A stretch of DNA of 18,372 nt from Bacillota bacterium (GTDB taxonomy: Bacteria; Bacillota_C; Negativicutes; Sporomusales; Sporomusaceae): positions 1-18,372 of the forward strand of contig JAEZQV010000201.1 in NCBI GenBank assembly GCA_023441125.1, read 5' to 3'. The notes beneath the pieces are model-generated. The model was not told the DNA's origin. It was given only the letters and a program-made list of their open reading frames with translations, and made no database searches. This document shows, in pieces, positions 6,116-14,532 of this stretch (the first letter of the stretch is position 1; each line of letters opens with the position of its first letter). A program made the position numbers and the translations under genes.

Positions 6116-6913
6116 ATGACCATAAAATTAGTCGCTCTGGATTTGGATGATACTTTATTAGACAGCAAACTGGCCGTCTCGCCCCGGGCCTGTGCGGCGA
6201 TCCGGCAGGCCGTGGCGCAGGGCGTCACCGTGACCATTGCCACCGGCCGGATGTACCGGTCGGCTTTGCCGTACGCCCGCCAGCTGAAGCTGGATGTGCC
6301 GCTTATTACCTATAATGGCGCCCTGATTAAATCCAGCCTGTCGGCCGAAACTTTTCTGCACCAGCCGGTGGAGCGGGAACTGGCCGGGCAGCTCCTGGCT
6401 CTCTGCCGGCAGCACGGCTGGTATGTCCAGACGTATATGCACGATGAACTGTATGTAAAAGAAATGAACGAGTATGCAACAAATTATTCGCGCTTCTCCG
6501 GGGCGCCGGCCACGGCGATCGGCGACCGGCTGTATGCCGCTGAGGAAAGCCCCACCAAGATATTGGTGATGGCGGCGGAAAACGAAATTCCCGGGATGCA
6601 GGAAATGCTTAAACGTATTTTTGGCACCAGGCTCAACATCGTGGTTTCCAAGCCGACCTTTATAGAAATCACGCATCCGCTGGCCAACAAGGGCAAAGCA
6701 CTGGCCTTCTTGGCCGATAAACTCGGGATTAAACAGGACGAGACGATGGCCATCGGTGACAGCGGCAACGATGTCGATATGCTCAACTTTGCCGGCTGGG
6801 GCGTGGCGATGGGCAATGCCAGCCAGGCGGTGAAAGCCGTTGCCCGGCTGGAGACCTTATCCAACGAGGCCGACGGGGTGGCCGAAGCCATTGAAAAATA
6901 TGTACTAAAATAA
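6116..6913 (+). CDS. Cof-type HAD-IIB family phosphatase
   Basis: 265 residues from the ATG at 6116, preceded by AAGGAG. An in-frame start 26 codons upstream would read through the terminator hairpin, so it is rejected. All four HAD motifs are visible: DLDDT (9-13, nucleophile Asp9 and acid Asp11), ATGR (42-45, Thr43), Lys193 and GDSGNDVDML (214-223) for Mg binding. The large insert between motifs II and III is the type IIB cap that sets substrate choice. Cof-type proteins dephosphorylate small molecules such as sugar phosphates or pyridoxal phosphate; the true substrate cannot be read from sequence. Length matches the family norm of about 260-290. It follows a terminator but I see no clear promoter. 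Confidence 0.9.
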   Translation: MTIKLVALDLDDTLLDSKLAVSPRACAAIRQAVAQGVTVTIATGRMYRSALPYARQLKLDVPLITYNGALIKSSLSAETFLHQPVERELAGQLLALCRQHGWYVQTYMHDELYVKEMNEYATNYSRFSGAPATAIGDRLYAAEESPTKILVMAAENEIPGMQEMLKRIFGTRLNIVVSKPTFIEITHPLANKGKALAFLADKLGIKQDETMAIGDSGNDVDMLNFAGWGVAMGNASQAVKAVARLETLSNEADGVAEAIEKYVLK

Positions 6914-7014
6914 ACAATGTTATAAAATTAAATTTATTACTTAGCGACAAATAGCAGGAAATTGCCAAAACAGTTGAGAATTACCAATAGCAAACATATT
7001 TGGGAGGCTCAACA

Positions 7015-7440
7015 ATGCGAGATAAGGGCATGGGTATTTTACTCGTCGAAGACGATGAGGTCGATATCATGAATGTGGAACGGGCCTTTAAGCGGATTAA
7101 CCTGACCAATCCCCTCCATATCGCCCGGGATGGTGAGGAAGCCTTAGCGATGTTGCGATGTCCGGACGGCTCTGCGGCCATGACTGCTCCCGGTCTGGTT
7201 TTGCTGGATATTAATATGCCGCGCATGAATGGCATTGAGTTTTTGCGGGAGATCAGACAGGACCACCGGCTTAAGATTTTGACGGTTGTTGTCCTGACTA
7301 CCTCCAATGAGGAGCGGGATGTTATTGCGGCTTACGAGTTGAATGTTGCCGGCTATATTCTTAAACCGGTATGCTTTGAGCAATTTGTTGAAACCATGGC
7401 AGCGCTTGATCATTACTGGACGTTGAGCGAAATGCCCTAA
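7015..7440 (+). CDS. Single-domain response regulator, Rcp1-like
   Basis: 141 residues from the ATG at 7015, with GGGAGG 8 nt upstream. It is a complete receiver domain and nothing else: acidic pair Asp13/Asp14, phospho-acceptor Asp65 in LLDINMPRMNG, Thr96 in VLTTS and Lys117 in ILKP. The pattern RAFKR..LTNPLHIARDGEEALAMLR, AYELNVAGYILKPV and the closing YW motif match the Rcp1 type first known as partners of phytochrome-like histidine kinases. No kinase is encoded nearby, so it is an orphan here. Lacking an output domain, it must act by protein contact or as a phosphate shuttle. It lies 14 nt before the REC-GGDEF-EAL gene, so the two are almost surely co-transcribed and may share a phosphorelay. 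Confidence 0.92.
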   Translation: MRDKGMGILLVEDDEVDIMNVERAFKRINLTNPLHIARDGEEALAMLRCPDGSAAMTAPGLVLLDINMPRMNGIEFLREIRQDHRLKILTVVVLTTSNEERDVIAAYELNVAGYILKPVCFEQFVETMAALDHYWTLSEMP

Positions 7441-7454
7441 GGAGATGGTGACGG

Positions 7455-9143
7455 ATGGCGGAAGAGCTCCGGATATTGATCATTGATGATGATGAAGTCG
7501 ACCGGCTTATGGTCAAACGGGCGCTGCAGACCGCCCATGCCGGTATCCTGGTGGATGAGGCCGATACCGGCAGCAAGGGTCTGAATCAGGCGCAGGCCGG
7601 CGGCTATGATTGTATTTTCCTTGATTATTGCCTGCCGGGTGACAGCGGTCTGGCGGTACTGACGGCCATTCGCAAAGCCGGGGTGAAGACCCCTGTCATT
7701 ATTTTAACCGGCCAGGGCGATGAACAGCTGGCCGTGGATTCCATGAAAGCCGGCGCTACGGATTATCTGATTAAAGGCAAACTTAGCGCCGAGAGCCTGT
7801 CGCAGTGTTTGCGGGCGGCCATCCGTATCGGCCGGGCCGAGGCGATGATTGAATATTTGTCCTACTATGATACGGCTACCGGGTTGCCGAACCGCCTGCT
7901 GCTCATTGACCGGCTGGTAATGGCGCTGTCGGCCGCGGAACGCAGCCACGGCCGGCTGGCGCTGATATTTATTGGTGTGGACCGTTTCAAGCTGGTAAAT
8001 GACACCCTGGGTCACAGTCTGGGCGACAAGCTCATTCGCCATGTGGCCAACCGGCTTAATACCTGCCTGGGCGATCAGGCGGTTGTTACCCGGGTGGGTG
8101 GTGATGTGTTCGGCATTCTGCTCTCCGATCTGGCCGATTCCAAGGCGGCTGCCACCGTTGCGGAACGCATGATTGCCGACATTAGACAGCCTGTCGATCT
8201 CAGCGGGTATGTCTGGCACACTTCGGCCAGTATCGGGATTGCGGTGTCGCCGGATGACGGGCAGGATGCCGATATGCTGTTTAAGAATGCCGAGTCGGCT
8301 ATGTACCGGGCCAAAGAGCAGGGCGGTTCGGTCTATCAGTTTTATACCAGCAGCATGAACGAACGGGTGCTGGAGCGGATACTGCTGGAAAACAACCTGC
8401 GGCAGGCACTGGGTAATAATGAACTGGTAGTATATTATCAGCCCCTCATTGACGGGCGGACAAGCCGTACGGCCGGTGTGGAGGCGCTGGTACGCTGGCA
8501 GCATCCTGAACGCGGGCTGGTGCCGCCCATGGATTTCATCCCGATGGCGGAAGAAACCGGCCTGATTGTGCCGATTGGCGAATGGGTGCTCAAAACTGCC
8601 TGCGCCCAGAATAAAGCCTGGCAAAATGCCGGCTACCCGCCGGTCGTAGTATCAGTCAATTTATCCGGCCGCCAGTTCCGTCAGCCGGATTTCATCGGCC
8701 AGGTCAGCCGGGTGCTGGCCGAGACCGGGTTGGCGCCCCGCTATCTTGAACTGGAGCTAACCGAGAGCATTGCGCTGGAGGATGTCGATTATACCATTGC
8801 GATTCTTAAAGAACTCCGCGGGATGGGCATCAATATTGCTATCGATGATTTTGGCACCGGCTACTCTTCCTTAAGTTATCTTAAGCGGTTTCCGATTACC
8901 ACGCTTAAGGTTGACCGGATTTTTGTCCAGGATGCTACCCAGGATGCACAGGATGCCGCGATTATCAGCGCCATCATTGTTCTGGCCCATAACCTTGATC
9001 TGAAAGTGATTGCCGAAGGGGTGGAAACCGCCGAGCAATGGTCGTTTTTGCGGGAGCGGTGCTGCAATATGATGCAAGGTTTTTTGTTTAGCCGGCCGCT
9101 GCCGGCCGGTCAGGTTACCGCCATGATCGACCGTAATTGGTGA
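7455..9143 (+). CDS. REC-GGDEF-EAL protein, likely c-di-GMP phosphodiesterase with degenerate GGDEF
   Basis: 562 residues; AAGGAG precedes the ATG. Receiver domain (about 5-125): acidic triad Asp11-Asp13, phospho-site Asp57, Thr85, Lys107. GGDEF domain (about 135-298): DTATGLPNR is kept, but the signature reads GGDVF (215-219), losing the catalytic Glu, and the RxxD inhibitory site five residues before it is absent, so cyclase activity is unlikely. EAL domain (about 310-560): EALVRW (343-348), Asn402 in SVNLS, ELTES (434-438), DDFGTGYSS (464-472), LKVD with Lys485, EGVET (521-525) and Gln541, all expected for Mg binding and catalysis. It should degrade c-di-GMP under control of receiver phosphorylation, with the dead GGDEF perhaps sensing GTP. 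The partner kinase is not in the window. Confidence 0.95.
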   Translation: MAEELRILIIDDDEVDRLMVKRALQTAHAGILVDEADTGSKGLNQAQAGGYDCIFLDYCLPGDSGLAVLTAIRKAGVKTPVIILTGQGDEQLAVDSMKAGATDYLIKGKLSAESLSQCLRAAIRIGRAEAMIEYLSYYDTATGLPNRLLLIDRLVMALSAAERSHGRLALIFIGVDRFKLVNDTLGHSLGDKLIRHVANRLNTCLGDQAVVTRVGGDVFGILLSDLADSKAAATVAERMIADIRQPVDLSGYVWHTSASIGIAVSPDDGQDADMLFKNAESAMYRAKEQGGSVYQFYTSSMNERVLERILLENNLRQALGNNELVVYYQPLIDGRTSRTAGVEALVRWQHPERGLVPPMDFIPMAEETGLIVPIGEWVLKTACAQNKAWQNAGYPPVVVSVNLSGRQFRQPDFIGQVSRVLAETGLAPRYLELELTESIALEDVDYTIAILKELRGMGINIAIDDFGTGYSSLSYLKRFPITTLKVDRIFVQDATQDAQDAAIISAIIVLAHNLDLKVIAEGVETAEQWSFLRERCCNMMQGFLFSRPLPAGQVTAMIDRNW

Positions 9144-9172
9144 TTTTTGTTTACTTTTTGCCAAAATGTGTC

Positions 9173-9201
9173 TTGTCAAATACCAGACAACCTGTTAGTA
9201 T
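9173..9201 (+). promoter_or_regulatory. Candidate promoter of the chemoreceptor gene
   Basis: TTGTCA (9173-9178), 17 nt, then TAGTAT (9196-9201). The -35 is part of an inverted repeat TTGTC/GACAA (9173-9177, 9186-9190). No flagellar sigma-28 consensus is seen. The leader to the ATG would be about 115 nt. Confidence 0.5.
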
Positions 9202-9323
9202 ATAAACAAAACAATATGTATGTGGAGCGAAGACGCTTTTTGTACAGGTAATGTAATTCTGGACAATTGCGTTCTTTTTTTATATATGTATTTACAGCTG
9301 GGATGTGGAGGGGGAGAGGACAT

Positions 9324-11060
9324 ATGGTACTTAAGAAACTGAGAATAGGGGCGAAGATAAGCCTGGGTTTTGTGATCATGCTGGTGCTGATTGTTCTTTT
9401 GGGGGGCGTAGCCTATATTTCTCTCCAATCCTTTAGCAAGAACCTGGCGGCGATTGATGCCGCCAACCAACGCCTGCAGCTTGCCATGCAGATTGAAGAG
9501 AGCTTTATCAGCGGGGTTGCCGCCACCCGGGGGTTTATTGCCTACGGCGATGAGAAATTTGCCAAACAGCAGGAAACAGCCATGAGCAACACCGTGGTGC
9601 TGGAACATCAGCTTGTCGATGTGGTGGATGAAAATTCCCGGCCGGACATGCTGAAGCTGATCCAATTGACCAGCAAACATGCCGACGGTATCGTTAATGA
9701 TTTGGCGCCGGTGGTGCGTTCGTATCATAAACAGCTGGCCGCCGGCAACGCCGACCAGGCGCAGCAGCTAAAAAGTGAAGCCTATGCAATCGCCGGTAAG
9801 CTTACGCCCTATTCAGAGCAAATTGCCGAGATTCTGACTAAAGTAGTCAAGGACAATAAAGCGATTGTCGACAACCGGGTAGACGGTTCCTACCGTAATA
9901 TCGGTCAAAGCCTGGGAATTACCGGCGCAGTGGCCATCATCGCCGTCCTTAGCGGTGCCGGCCTGAGCTTTTTGCTGACCCGGATGATTTGCCGGCCGAT
10001 TGAGGGCATGGTTATTGTTGCCAACAGTCTGGCGGCGGGAGATTTGACCCGCCCTATCGCCCGCGTAGACGACGGGGATGAATTGAGCAAACTGGCAGTC
10101 GCCCTCAATACAATGCAAAACAGCTTTAAAACGGCGATAAAAGGCATCCTGGGTTCGGCCCGGCAGGTAGCCGCCGCGGCGGATACCATGGCCGGCGTAG
10201 TGGAAACCTCGGCCAATACGGCCGGTCAGGTAGACGCATCCATCGCTCTGGTAGCCACCGATGCCGAACTGCAATTGACAGCGGCCAACGATGCGCTGGC
10301 TGTCGCCGGTCAAATGGCAGCCGGCATTCAGCAGATCGCGGCCAATGCCGGTTCGGTGGTAGCGGCATCGCAAAATACCGCAGCTGCTGCCCAGGCAGGC
10401 AGCCAGACAGTCGGTAAGGCTGTTGCCCAAATGGAAAATATTGAAGCAACCGTGCAGGGACTGGCGGACGTGGTGGCCAAGCTGGGTGGACATTCCCAGC
10501 AAATCGGCGATATTGTCAATGCAATCTCGGGTATTGCCAGTCAGACCAATTTATTGGCGCTGAACGCCGCCATTGAAGCGGCCCGGGCCGGCGAGCAGGG
10601 ACGCGGCTTTGCCGTGGTAGCCGAGGAAGTCCGCAAGCTGGCGGAACAATCCGGCCAGTCGGCCAAACAAATTGCCGGGCTGGTTGGTGAGATTCAGGCG
10701 CAAACGGGTTTGGCTATCAAGGCCATGGAGTCAGGCACCCGCGAAGTAAAGCTCGGAACGGAAGTCGTGCATACCGCCGGCGGCGTTTTTGCCGAGATTG
10801 CGGCGCATATTGACAAAATGTCGGAGGAAATCCGGGAAATATCGGGCGCTATTGCCGAAATGGCCGGCGGCAGCCAGCGGATTGTCACCGTGGTAGAATC
10901 CTTTGCCACCAGCAGCAAAGAAATTGCCGGCCAGACCCAGACGGTAGCCGCGGCCAGTCAGGAACAGGCGGCTTCCATGCAGGAAGTTGCGGCGGCAGGC
11001 CAGGGGCTCCAGCAAATGTCCCAGGAACTGCAGCTGTCGGTAAGCAAGTTCAAGCTATAG
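9324..11060 (+). CDS. Methyl-accepting chemotaxis protein
   Basis: 578 residues from the ATG at 9324, chosen over an in-frame start 19 codons earlier because a purine-rich GGAGGGGGAGAGG sits just before it. Layout: membrane segment about 12-36, a helical extracellular sensor of about 160 residues (37-196) of the four-helix-bundle kind with [13 protein letters not shown] at 65-77, second membrane segment about 197-218, HAMP about 219-271, and a cytoplasmic coiled-coil signalling domain with the conserved hairpin tip [20 protein letters not shown] (403-422) and [18 protein letters not shown] after it. It signals to CheA/CheW at the pole. The ligand is unknown. No che genes are in the window. 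It is monocistronic, between its own promoter and the terminator at 11149, and next to the c-di-GMP protein, consistent with control of motility. Confidence 0.95.
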   Translation: MVLKKLRIGAKISLGFVIMLVLIVLLGGVAYISLQSFSKNLAAIDAANQRLQLAMQIEESFISGVAATRGFIAYGDEKFAKQQETAMSNTVVLEHQLVDVVDENSRPDMLKLIQLTSKHADGIVNDLAPVVRSYHKQLAAGNADQAQQLKSEAYAIAGKLTPYSEQIAEILTKVVKDNKAIVDNRVDGSYRNIGQSLGITGAVAIIAVLSGAGLSFLLTRMICRPIEGMVIVANSLAAGDLTRPIARVDDGDELSKLAVALNTMQNSFKTAIKGILGSARQVAAAADTMAGVVETSANTAGQVDASIALVATDAELQLTAANDALAVAGQMAAGIQQIAANAGSVVAASQNTAAAAQAGSQTVGKAVAQMENIEATVQGLADVVAKLGGHSQQIGDIVNAISGIASQTNLLALNAAIEAARAGEQGRGFAVVAEEVRKLAEQSGQSAKQIAGLVGEIQAQTGLAIKAMESGTREVKLGTEVVHTAGGVFAEIAAHIDKMSEEIREISGAIAEMAGGSQRIVTVVESFATSSKEIAGQTQTVAAASQEQAASMQEVAAAGQGLQQMSQELQLSVSKFKL

Positions 11061-11121
11061 CGGGATAGTTTAGCAGCTACATTGCTGCCCGTGAGGGTTT
11101 TTACAGCCAGGTCATAAGGAT

Positions 11122-11142
11122 TGCCGGCAGTAGTGGCCGGCA
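11122..11142 (+). repeat. GC-rich hairpin downstream of the chemoreceptor gene
   Basis: TGCCGGC (11122-11128) pairs with GCCGGCA (11136-11142) around 7 nt. No T-run follows. It may stabilise the 3' end ahead of the terminator. Confidence 0.4.
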
Positions 11143-11148
11143 GCCCGC

Positions 11149-11190
11149 AACAGTTCTCCGCGGCTATAAACCGGGGAACTGTTTTTTTGC
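11149..11190 (+). terminator. Strong intrinsic terminator after the chemoreceptor gene
   Basis: Twelve-base arms AACAGTTCTCCG (11149-11160) and CGGGGAACTGTT (11172-11183), with one G-T pair, enclose an 11-nt loop. Seven T residues end the stem and follow it, then GC and another T-run. The T-run overlaps the -35 of the next promoter. Confidence 0.9.
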
Positions 11191-11223
11191 TTTTTTCCCA
11201 ATCCTAACCTATAATTAGGTTAG
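11187..11223 (+). promoter_or_regulatory. Promoter with palindromic operator before rapZ-yvcK-whiA
   Basis: TTGCTT (11187-11192), 17 nt, perfect TATAAT (11210-11215). The -10 is embedded in a perfect 20-bp dyad: CTAACCTA (11204-11211) and TAGGTTAG (11216-11223) with TAAT between. A protein bound there would block RNA polymerase. The regulator is not identified. Confidence 0.65.
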
Positions 11224-11290
11224 AGTAATGACTGTTGCATATAAATAAAGCCATAAAGATTTTCTTTTAGGTCAGGAAATTGAGGTGTTT

Positions 11291-12172
11291 ATGATGATAG
11301 ATAACTTTCGCCTGGTAATTATCACCGGCATGTCGGGGGCCGGCAAGTCTCAGGTGGTACGGGCTATGGAGGACCTGGGCTATTTCTGCGTGGATAACCT
11401 GCCGCCTATGCTGATTCCTAAATTCGCCGAACTTTGTGCGCAGTCGGGGGGGAAAGTCTCAAAAATTGCCCTGGTCGTCGATATCCGGGGTGGAGAATTC
11501 TTTGATGCCTTGGTACAGGTGCTGGAAGGGATGGAAAAACAGGGCTTTCTTTATGAGATTTTATTTTTGGAAGCCTCGGACGCCACGATCATCCGCCGTT
11601 ATAAGGAGACCCGCCGCCGTCATCCGATGGCGCCGCATGGCCGCATCAGCGAAGGCATCAGCCGGGAGCGGGACCGCCTGGATCAAATCCGGGGCCGGGC
11701 CAATCATATCATTGATACCTCCGGCCTGGCCACGGCGGAACTGCGCGGCAAAATCACCGCTTTATTCGCCGAAGAGCGTGAACACGAGCGCATGACCATC
11801 ACGGTGGTGTCGTTTGGTTTCAAATACGGCATCCCGCTGGATGCCGATATGGTACTGGATGTGCGCTTTCTGCCCAATCCCTTTTATGTGGAATCGCTGC
11901 GGCGCAAAAGCGGCCGAGAAGCGCTGGTGGGGGATTATATCTGGAAATGGCCTGTCACCCAGCAGTTCATGGAAAAACTGTCCGGGCTGATTGATTTTCT
12001 GGTGCCCCATTATGTGAAAGAAGGCAAGAGTCAGCTGATTATTGCTATCGGCTGTACCGGCGGCCTGCACCGGTCGGTGTTTGTGGCCGAGAAAATGTTT
12101 GAATATCTGAAAGGCAAGGGTTTTAAGGTGAATGTCGAACACCGGGATATAAAGCACAACGTAATTGAGTAA
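11291..12172 (+). CDS. rapZ: RNase adapter / P-loop nucleotide-binding protein RapZ (YvcJ)
   Basis: 293 residues from the ATG at 11291; the next ATG, one codon on, fits GAGG (11282-11285) equally well, and a GTG at 11285 is inside that site. Walker A is GMSGAGKS (13-20), followed by DLGYFCVDNLPP and DIRGG (64-68). The C-terminal domain carries VSFGFKYG, DVRFLPNPFY and IGCTGGLHRSVFVAE, all signatures of the family. In Escherichia coli RapZ directs RNase E to the sRNA GlmZ and so sets glucosamine-6-phosphate synthase; in Bacillus YvcJ hydrolyses nucleotides and affects competence. Firmicutes lack the GlmZ circuit, so a role in envelope-precursor sensing is inference. First gene of the classic cluster with yvcK and whiA. 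Confidence 0.97.
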   Translation: MMIDNFRLVIITGMSGAGKSQVVRAMEDLGYFCVDNLPPMLIPKFAELCAQSGGKVSKIALVVDIRGGEFFDALVQVLEGMEKQGFLYEILFLEASDATIIRRYKETRRRHPMAPHGRISEGISRERDRLDQIRGRANHIIDTSGLATAELRGKITALFAEEREHERMTITVVSFGFKYGIPLDADMVLDVRFLPNPFYVESLRRKSGREALVGDYIWKWPVTQQFMEKLSGLIDFLVPHYVKEGKSQLIIAIGCTGGLHRSVFVAEKMFEYLKGKGFKVNVEHRDIKHNVIE

Positions 12173-12186
12173 CTGGGGTGATAAGT

Positions 12187-13542
12187 ATGCATTTTTTAAA
12201 GTGGCTTTACCCAGGCATGAAGTTTAAGCGTTGGCTGCTCTTATTTTCCGTGGGTGTTATTTTGGTGAGTGTGGGTTTGGCCATCGTCTTTAACTATAAA
12301 TATATCGGCGTGGTTGAGGAAACTATTTTCCGCCTGTTCTACATGACAACCGGCAGTTATTATTATGCGGTTACGACCATTGCCGGCAGCGCTATTGTTG
12401 CTTTGGGACTGGGGGTTATGCTGGCGGCCACGCAGCAGATTATAAAATCGGTTATCAGTGTGCTGGTACCCGAAGGTTCCGACAAGCTGGTCGAGATAAT
12501 TTTTGAAAAACGCAAGCTCAATCGCGGCCCGGCCATCGCCGTGATCGGCGGTGGTACAGGTCTGTCCGTTTTGCTCAGGGGGATTAAAAGCATCAGCAAC
12601 AATTTGACGGCGATTGTGACAGTCGCCGACGACGGCGGTTCCTCCGGCCGCCTGCGCGAAGACCTGGGGATTATTCCGCCCGGTGATCTGCGCAACTGCC
12701 TGGTGGCTCTGGCCGATACCGAGCCATTAATGGAGAAGTTATTTCAGCACCGCTTCGGCGGCCACGGCGAACTGGCCGGCCACAGTTTCGGCAATCTTTT
12801 TATTGCCGCGATGACGGAGATTGTCGGCGATGTGGAACTGGCGTTAAAAGAGTCCAGTAAAGTTCTGGCGGTACGGGGGCAGGTGCTGCCTTCCTCCACC
12901 GAACGGGTGCAACTGGTGGCCGAGATGGCGGACGGCACCCTGGTGGACGGGGAATCACAGATTCCCCTGGCCGGCAAAAGAATTAAACGGGTGTATATTA
13001 AGCCTGAGGAGGTAGCGCCGGTCAAAGGGGCGGTTGAAGCCATCCGCGAGGCCGACGCCTGTATTCTGGGGCCGGGCAGCCTGTATACCAGCGTCATTCC
13101 CAATTTGTTAGTCAAAGGTATTGCCGAAGCCTTGCATGAAAGTGACGCCGTTAAAATTTATATTTGCAATGTAATGACCCAGCCCGGGGAAACAGACGGC
13201 TATACGGCTTCGGATCATATTAAAGCCATTCTGGACCATGCCGGGCCGGGCAGTATTGACATTGCCGTAATCAATGTCCAGGAAGTAGCCCCGGAACTGC
13301 GGGAAATCTACGCCGGTCAGGGGGCTTACCCTGTCCTGCCCGATATTGAAGCCATTGAAGCGCTGGGGATCAAAGTAGTAAAAGCCAATCTGATCAGCGA
13401 AACCAATTTGGTGCGCCACGATCCGGCCAGATTGTCCCGCACCATTATGTCCATGGTGTATGATTTGCGGATTAATTCCGACCGGATGCGGCTGTTGGAT
13501 TACTACATCATGTCCGAAAGCATCAAGAAGCTAAAAGATTAA
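12187..13542 (+). CDS. yvcK: Gluconeogenesis factor YvcK family protein with membrane anchor
   Basis: 451 residues from the ATG at 12187, with GGGGTG at 12175-12180; a GTG start at 12178 would fall within that site. The core is the CofD-like fold: VIGGGTGLSVLLRGIK (119-134), TIVTVADDGGSSGRLRE-like segment with ADDGGSSGR, PPGDLRNCLVALAD, GHSFGNLFIAAMTE and GPGSLYTSVIPNLLV. YvcK binds UDP-sugars and is needed for growth on gluconeogenic carbon sources and for correct localisation of PBP1 in Bacillus. Unlike the roughly 320-residue Bacillus protein, this one has about 115 extra N-terminal residues with two membrane segments (about 16-35 and 61-82), so it should be membrane-tethered. It starts 14 nt after the rapZ stop codon. 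Confidence 0.95.
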   Translation: MHFLKWLYPGMKFKRWLLLFSVGVILVSVGLAIVFNYKYIGVVEETIFRLFYMTTGSYYYAVTTIAGSAIVALGLGVMLAATQQIIKSVISVLVPEGSDKLVEIIFEKRKLNRGPAIAVIGGGTGLSVLLRGIKSISNNLTAIVTVADDGGSSGRLREDLGIIPPGDLRNCLVALADTEPLMEKLFQHRFGGHGELAGHSFGNLFIAAMTEIVGDVELALKESSKVLAVRGQVLPSSTERVQLVAEMADGTLVDGESQIPLAGKRIKRVYIKPEEVAPVKGAVEAIREADACILGPGSLYTSVIPNLLVKGIAEALHESDAVKIYICNVMTQPGETDGYTASDHIKAILDHAGPGSIDIAVINVQEVAPELREIYAGQGAYPVLPDIEAIEALGIKVVKANLISETNLVRHDPARLSRTIMSMVYDLRINSDRMRLLDYYIMSESIKKLKD

Positions 13543-13566
13543 AGACTAGTCAAAGGACTGACGCCA

Positions 13567-14532
13567 TTGTCATTTTCAACTGAAGTAAAAAATGAACTGG
13601 CTCGCGTTAACGGCGAGCATACCTGCTGTTATGCCGCCGAACTGGCCGCCCTGATCCGGATGGGCGGGGCGATGTCCATCGGCGGCAATGCCACCCTGGG
13701 CATCAATTTCAGCAGCGAGAACGCGGCGGTTACCCGTAAGGTGCTGAGCCTGATCAAGCGCTACTCCGATGTTAAGACAGAAGTTATGGTCACCCGCGGC
13801 CGGCGCCTCAAAAAAAATAATACCTACCATGTGCGGGTGGTGCCGTCACCAGGGGTTAACGAACTGCTGGCCGCGTTGGGCATCATGCGCGGTGACGGCC
13901 TTAATGTGCAGTCGGACAGCGCCATTTTGCGCAAAGTCTGCTGCCGCCGGGCCTATCTCCGGGGCGCCTTTCTGGGGGCCGGCTCGGTTAACCGGCCGGA
14001 GGGCTCCTATCATCTGGAACTGGTAACCGGCAATGCCGAAATGGCCAAATCGCTGGTGCGCATAATGAAATCGCTCAGTCTGCCCGGGCGACTGACAGAC
14101 CGCAAGGACGACTACATCGTATACCTTAAGGACGGTAACGCGATTACCGCTTTTCTCCAGATTATCGGCGCCCATAACGCCCTGCTGACGTTTGAAAACG
14201 TGCGGGTGGTGAAAGGCATGCGCAATCAGGTTAACCGCCTGGTTAACTGTGAAACGGCCAACCTGCAGAAAACAGTCAATGCCGCCGTGCGGCAGGGGGA
14301 AAGCATCCGGATCATTGCCGAACGGCTGGGACTGGATAAATTGCCGCCGCCGCTCAGGGAAGTGGCCGAGGCCAGACTGGCTTATCCGGAAGCTACTTTG
14401 TCCGAATTGGTGGAGGTGCTGGAAGGCCGGGTCGGTAAATCCGGCATCAACCACCGCCTGCGCAAGCTGGGGGAGATCGCTCAGGAGCTAAGCGGCCGGC
14501 CGCCGGCCGCGGAGATGGATCGCCATGATTAA
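13567..14532 (+). CDS. whiA: DNA-binding protein WhiA
   Basis: 321 residues from a TTG start, supported by AAAGGA (13552-13557) 9 nt upstream and the typical opening SFSTEVKNELAR. The N-terminal two-thirds is the LAGLIDADG-homing-endonuclease-like fold without nuclease function, including RRAYLRGAFLGAGSVNRPEGSYHLE (residues 128-152). The C-terminal helix-turn-helix covers IRIIAERLGL and SELVEVLEGRVGKSGINHRLRKL. WhiA regulates sporulation-septation genes in Streptomyces and cell division in Bacillus. Length matches the family (about 315). Third gene in the cluster, 24 nt after yvcK, and its last 8 nt overlap the deacetylase gene. Confidence 0.96.
   Translation: MSFSTEVKNELARVNGEHTCCYAAELAALIRMGGAMSIGGNATLGINFSSENAAVTRKVLSLIKRYSDVKTEVMVTRGRRLKKNNTYHVRVVPSPGVNELLAALGIMRGDGLNVQSDSAILRKVCCRRAYLRGAFLGAGSVNRPEGSYHLELVTGNAEMAKSLVRIMKSLSLPGRLTDRKDDYIVYLKDGNAITAFLQIIGAHNALLTFENVRVVKGMRNQVNRLVNCETANLQKTVNAAVRQGESIRIIAERLGLDKLPPPLREVAEARLAYPEATLSELVEVLEGRVGKSGINHRLRKLGEIAQELSGRPPAAEMDRHD

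Noticed and set aside
9144..9323. c-di-GMP riboswitch between the c-di-GMP enzyme and the chemoreceptor
   Set aside because: No recognisable aptamer core or conserved stems; only a promoter and short hairpins are seen.
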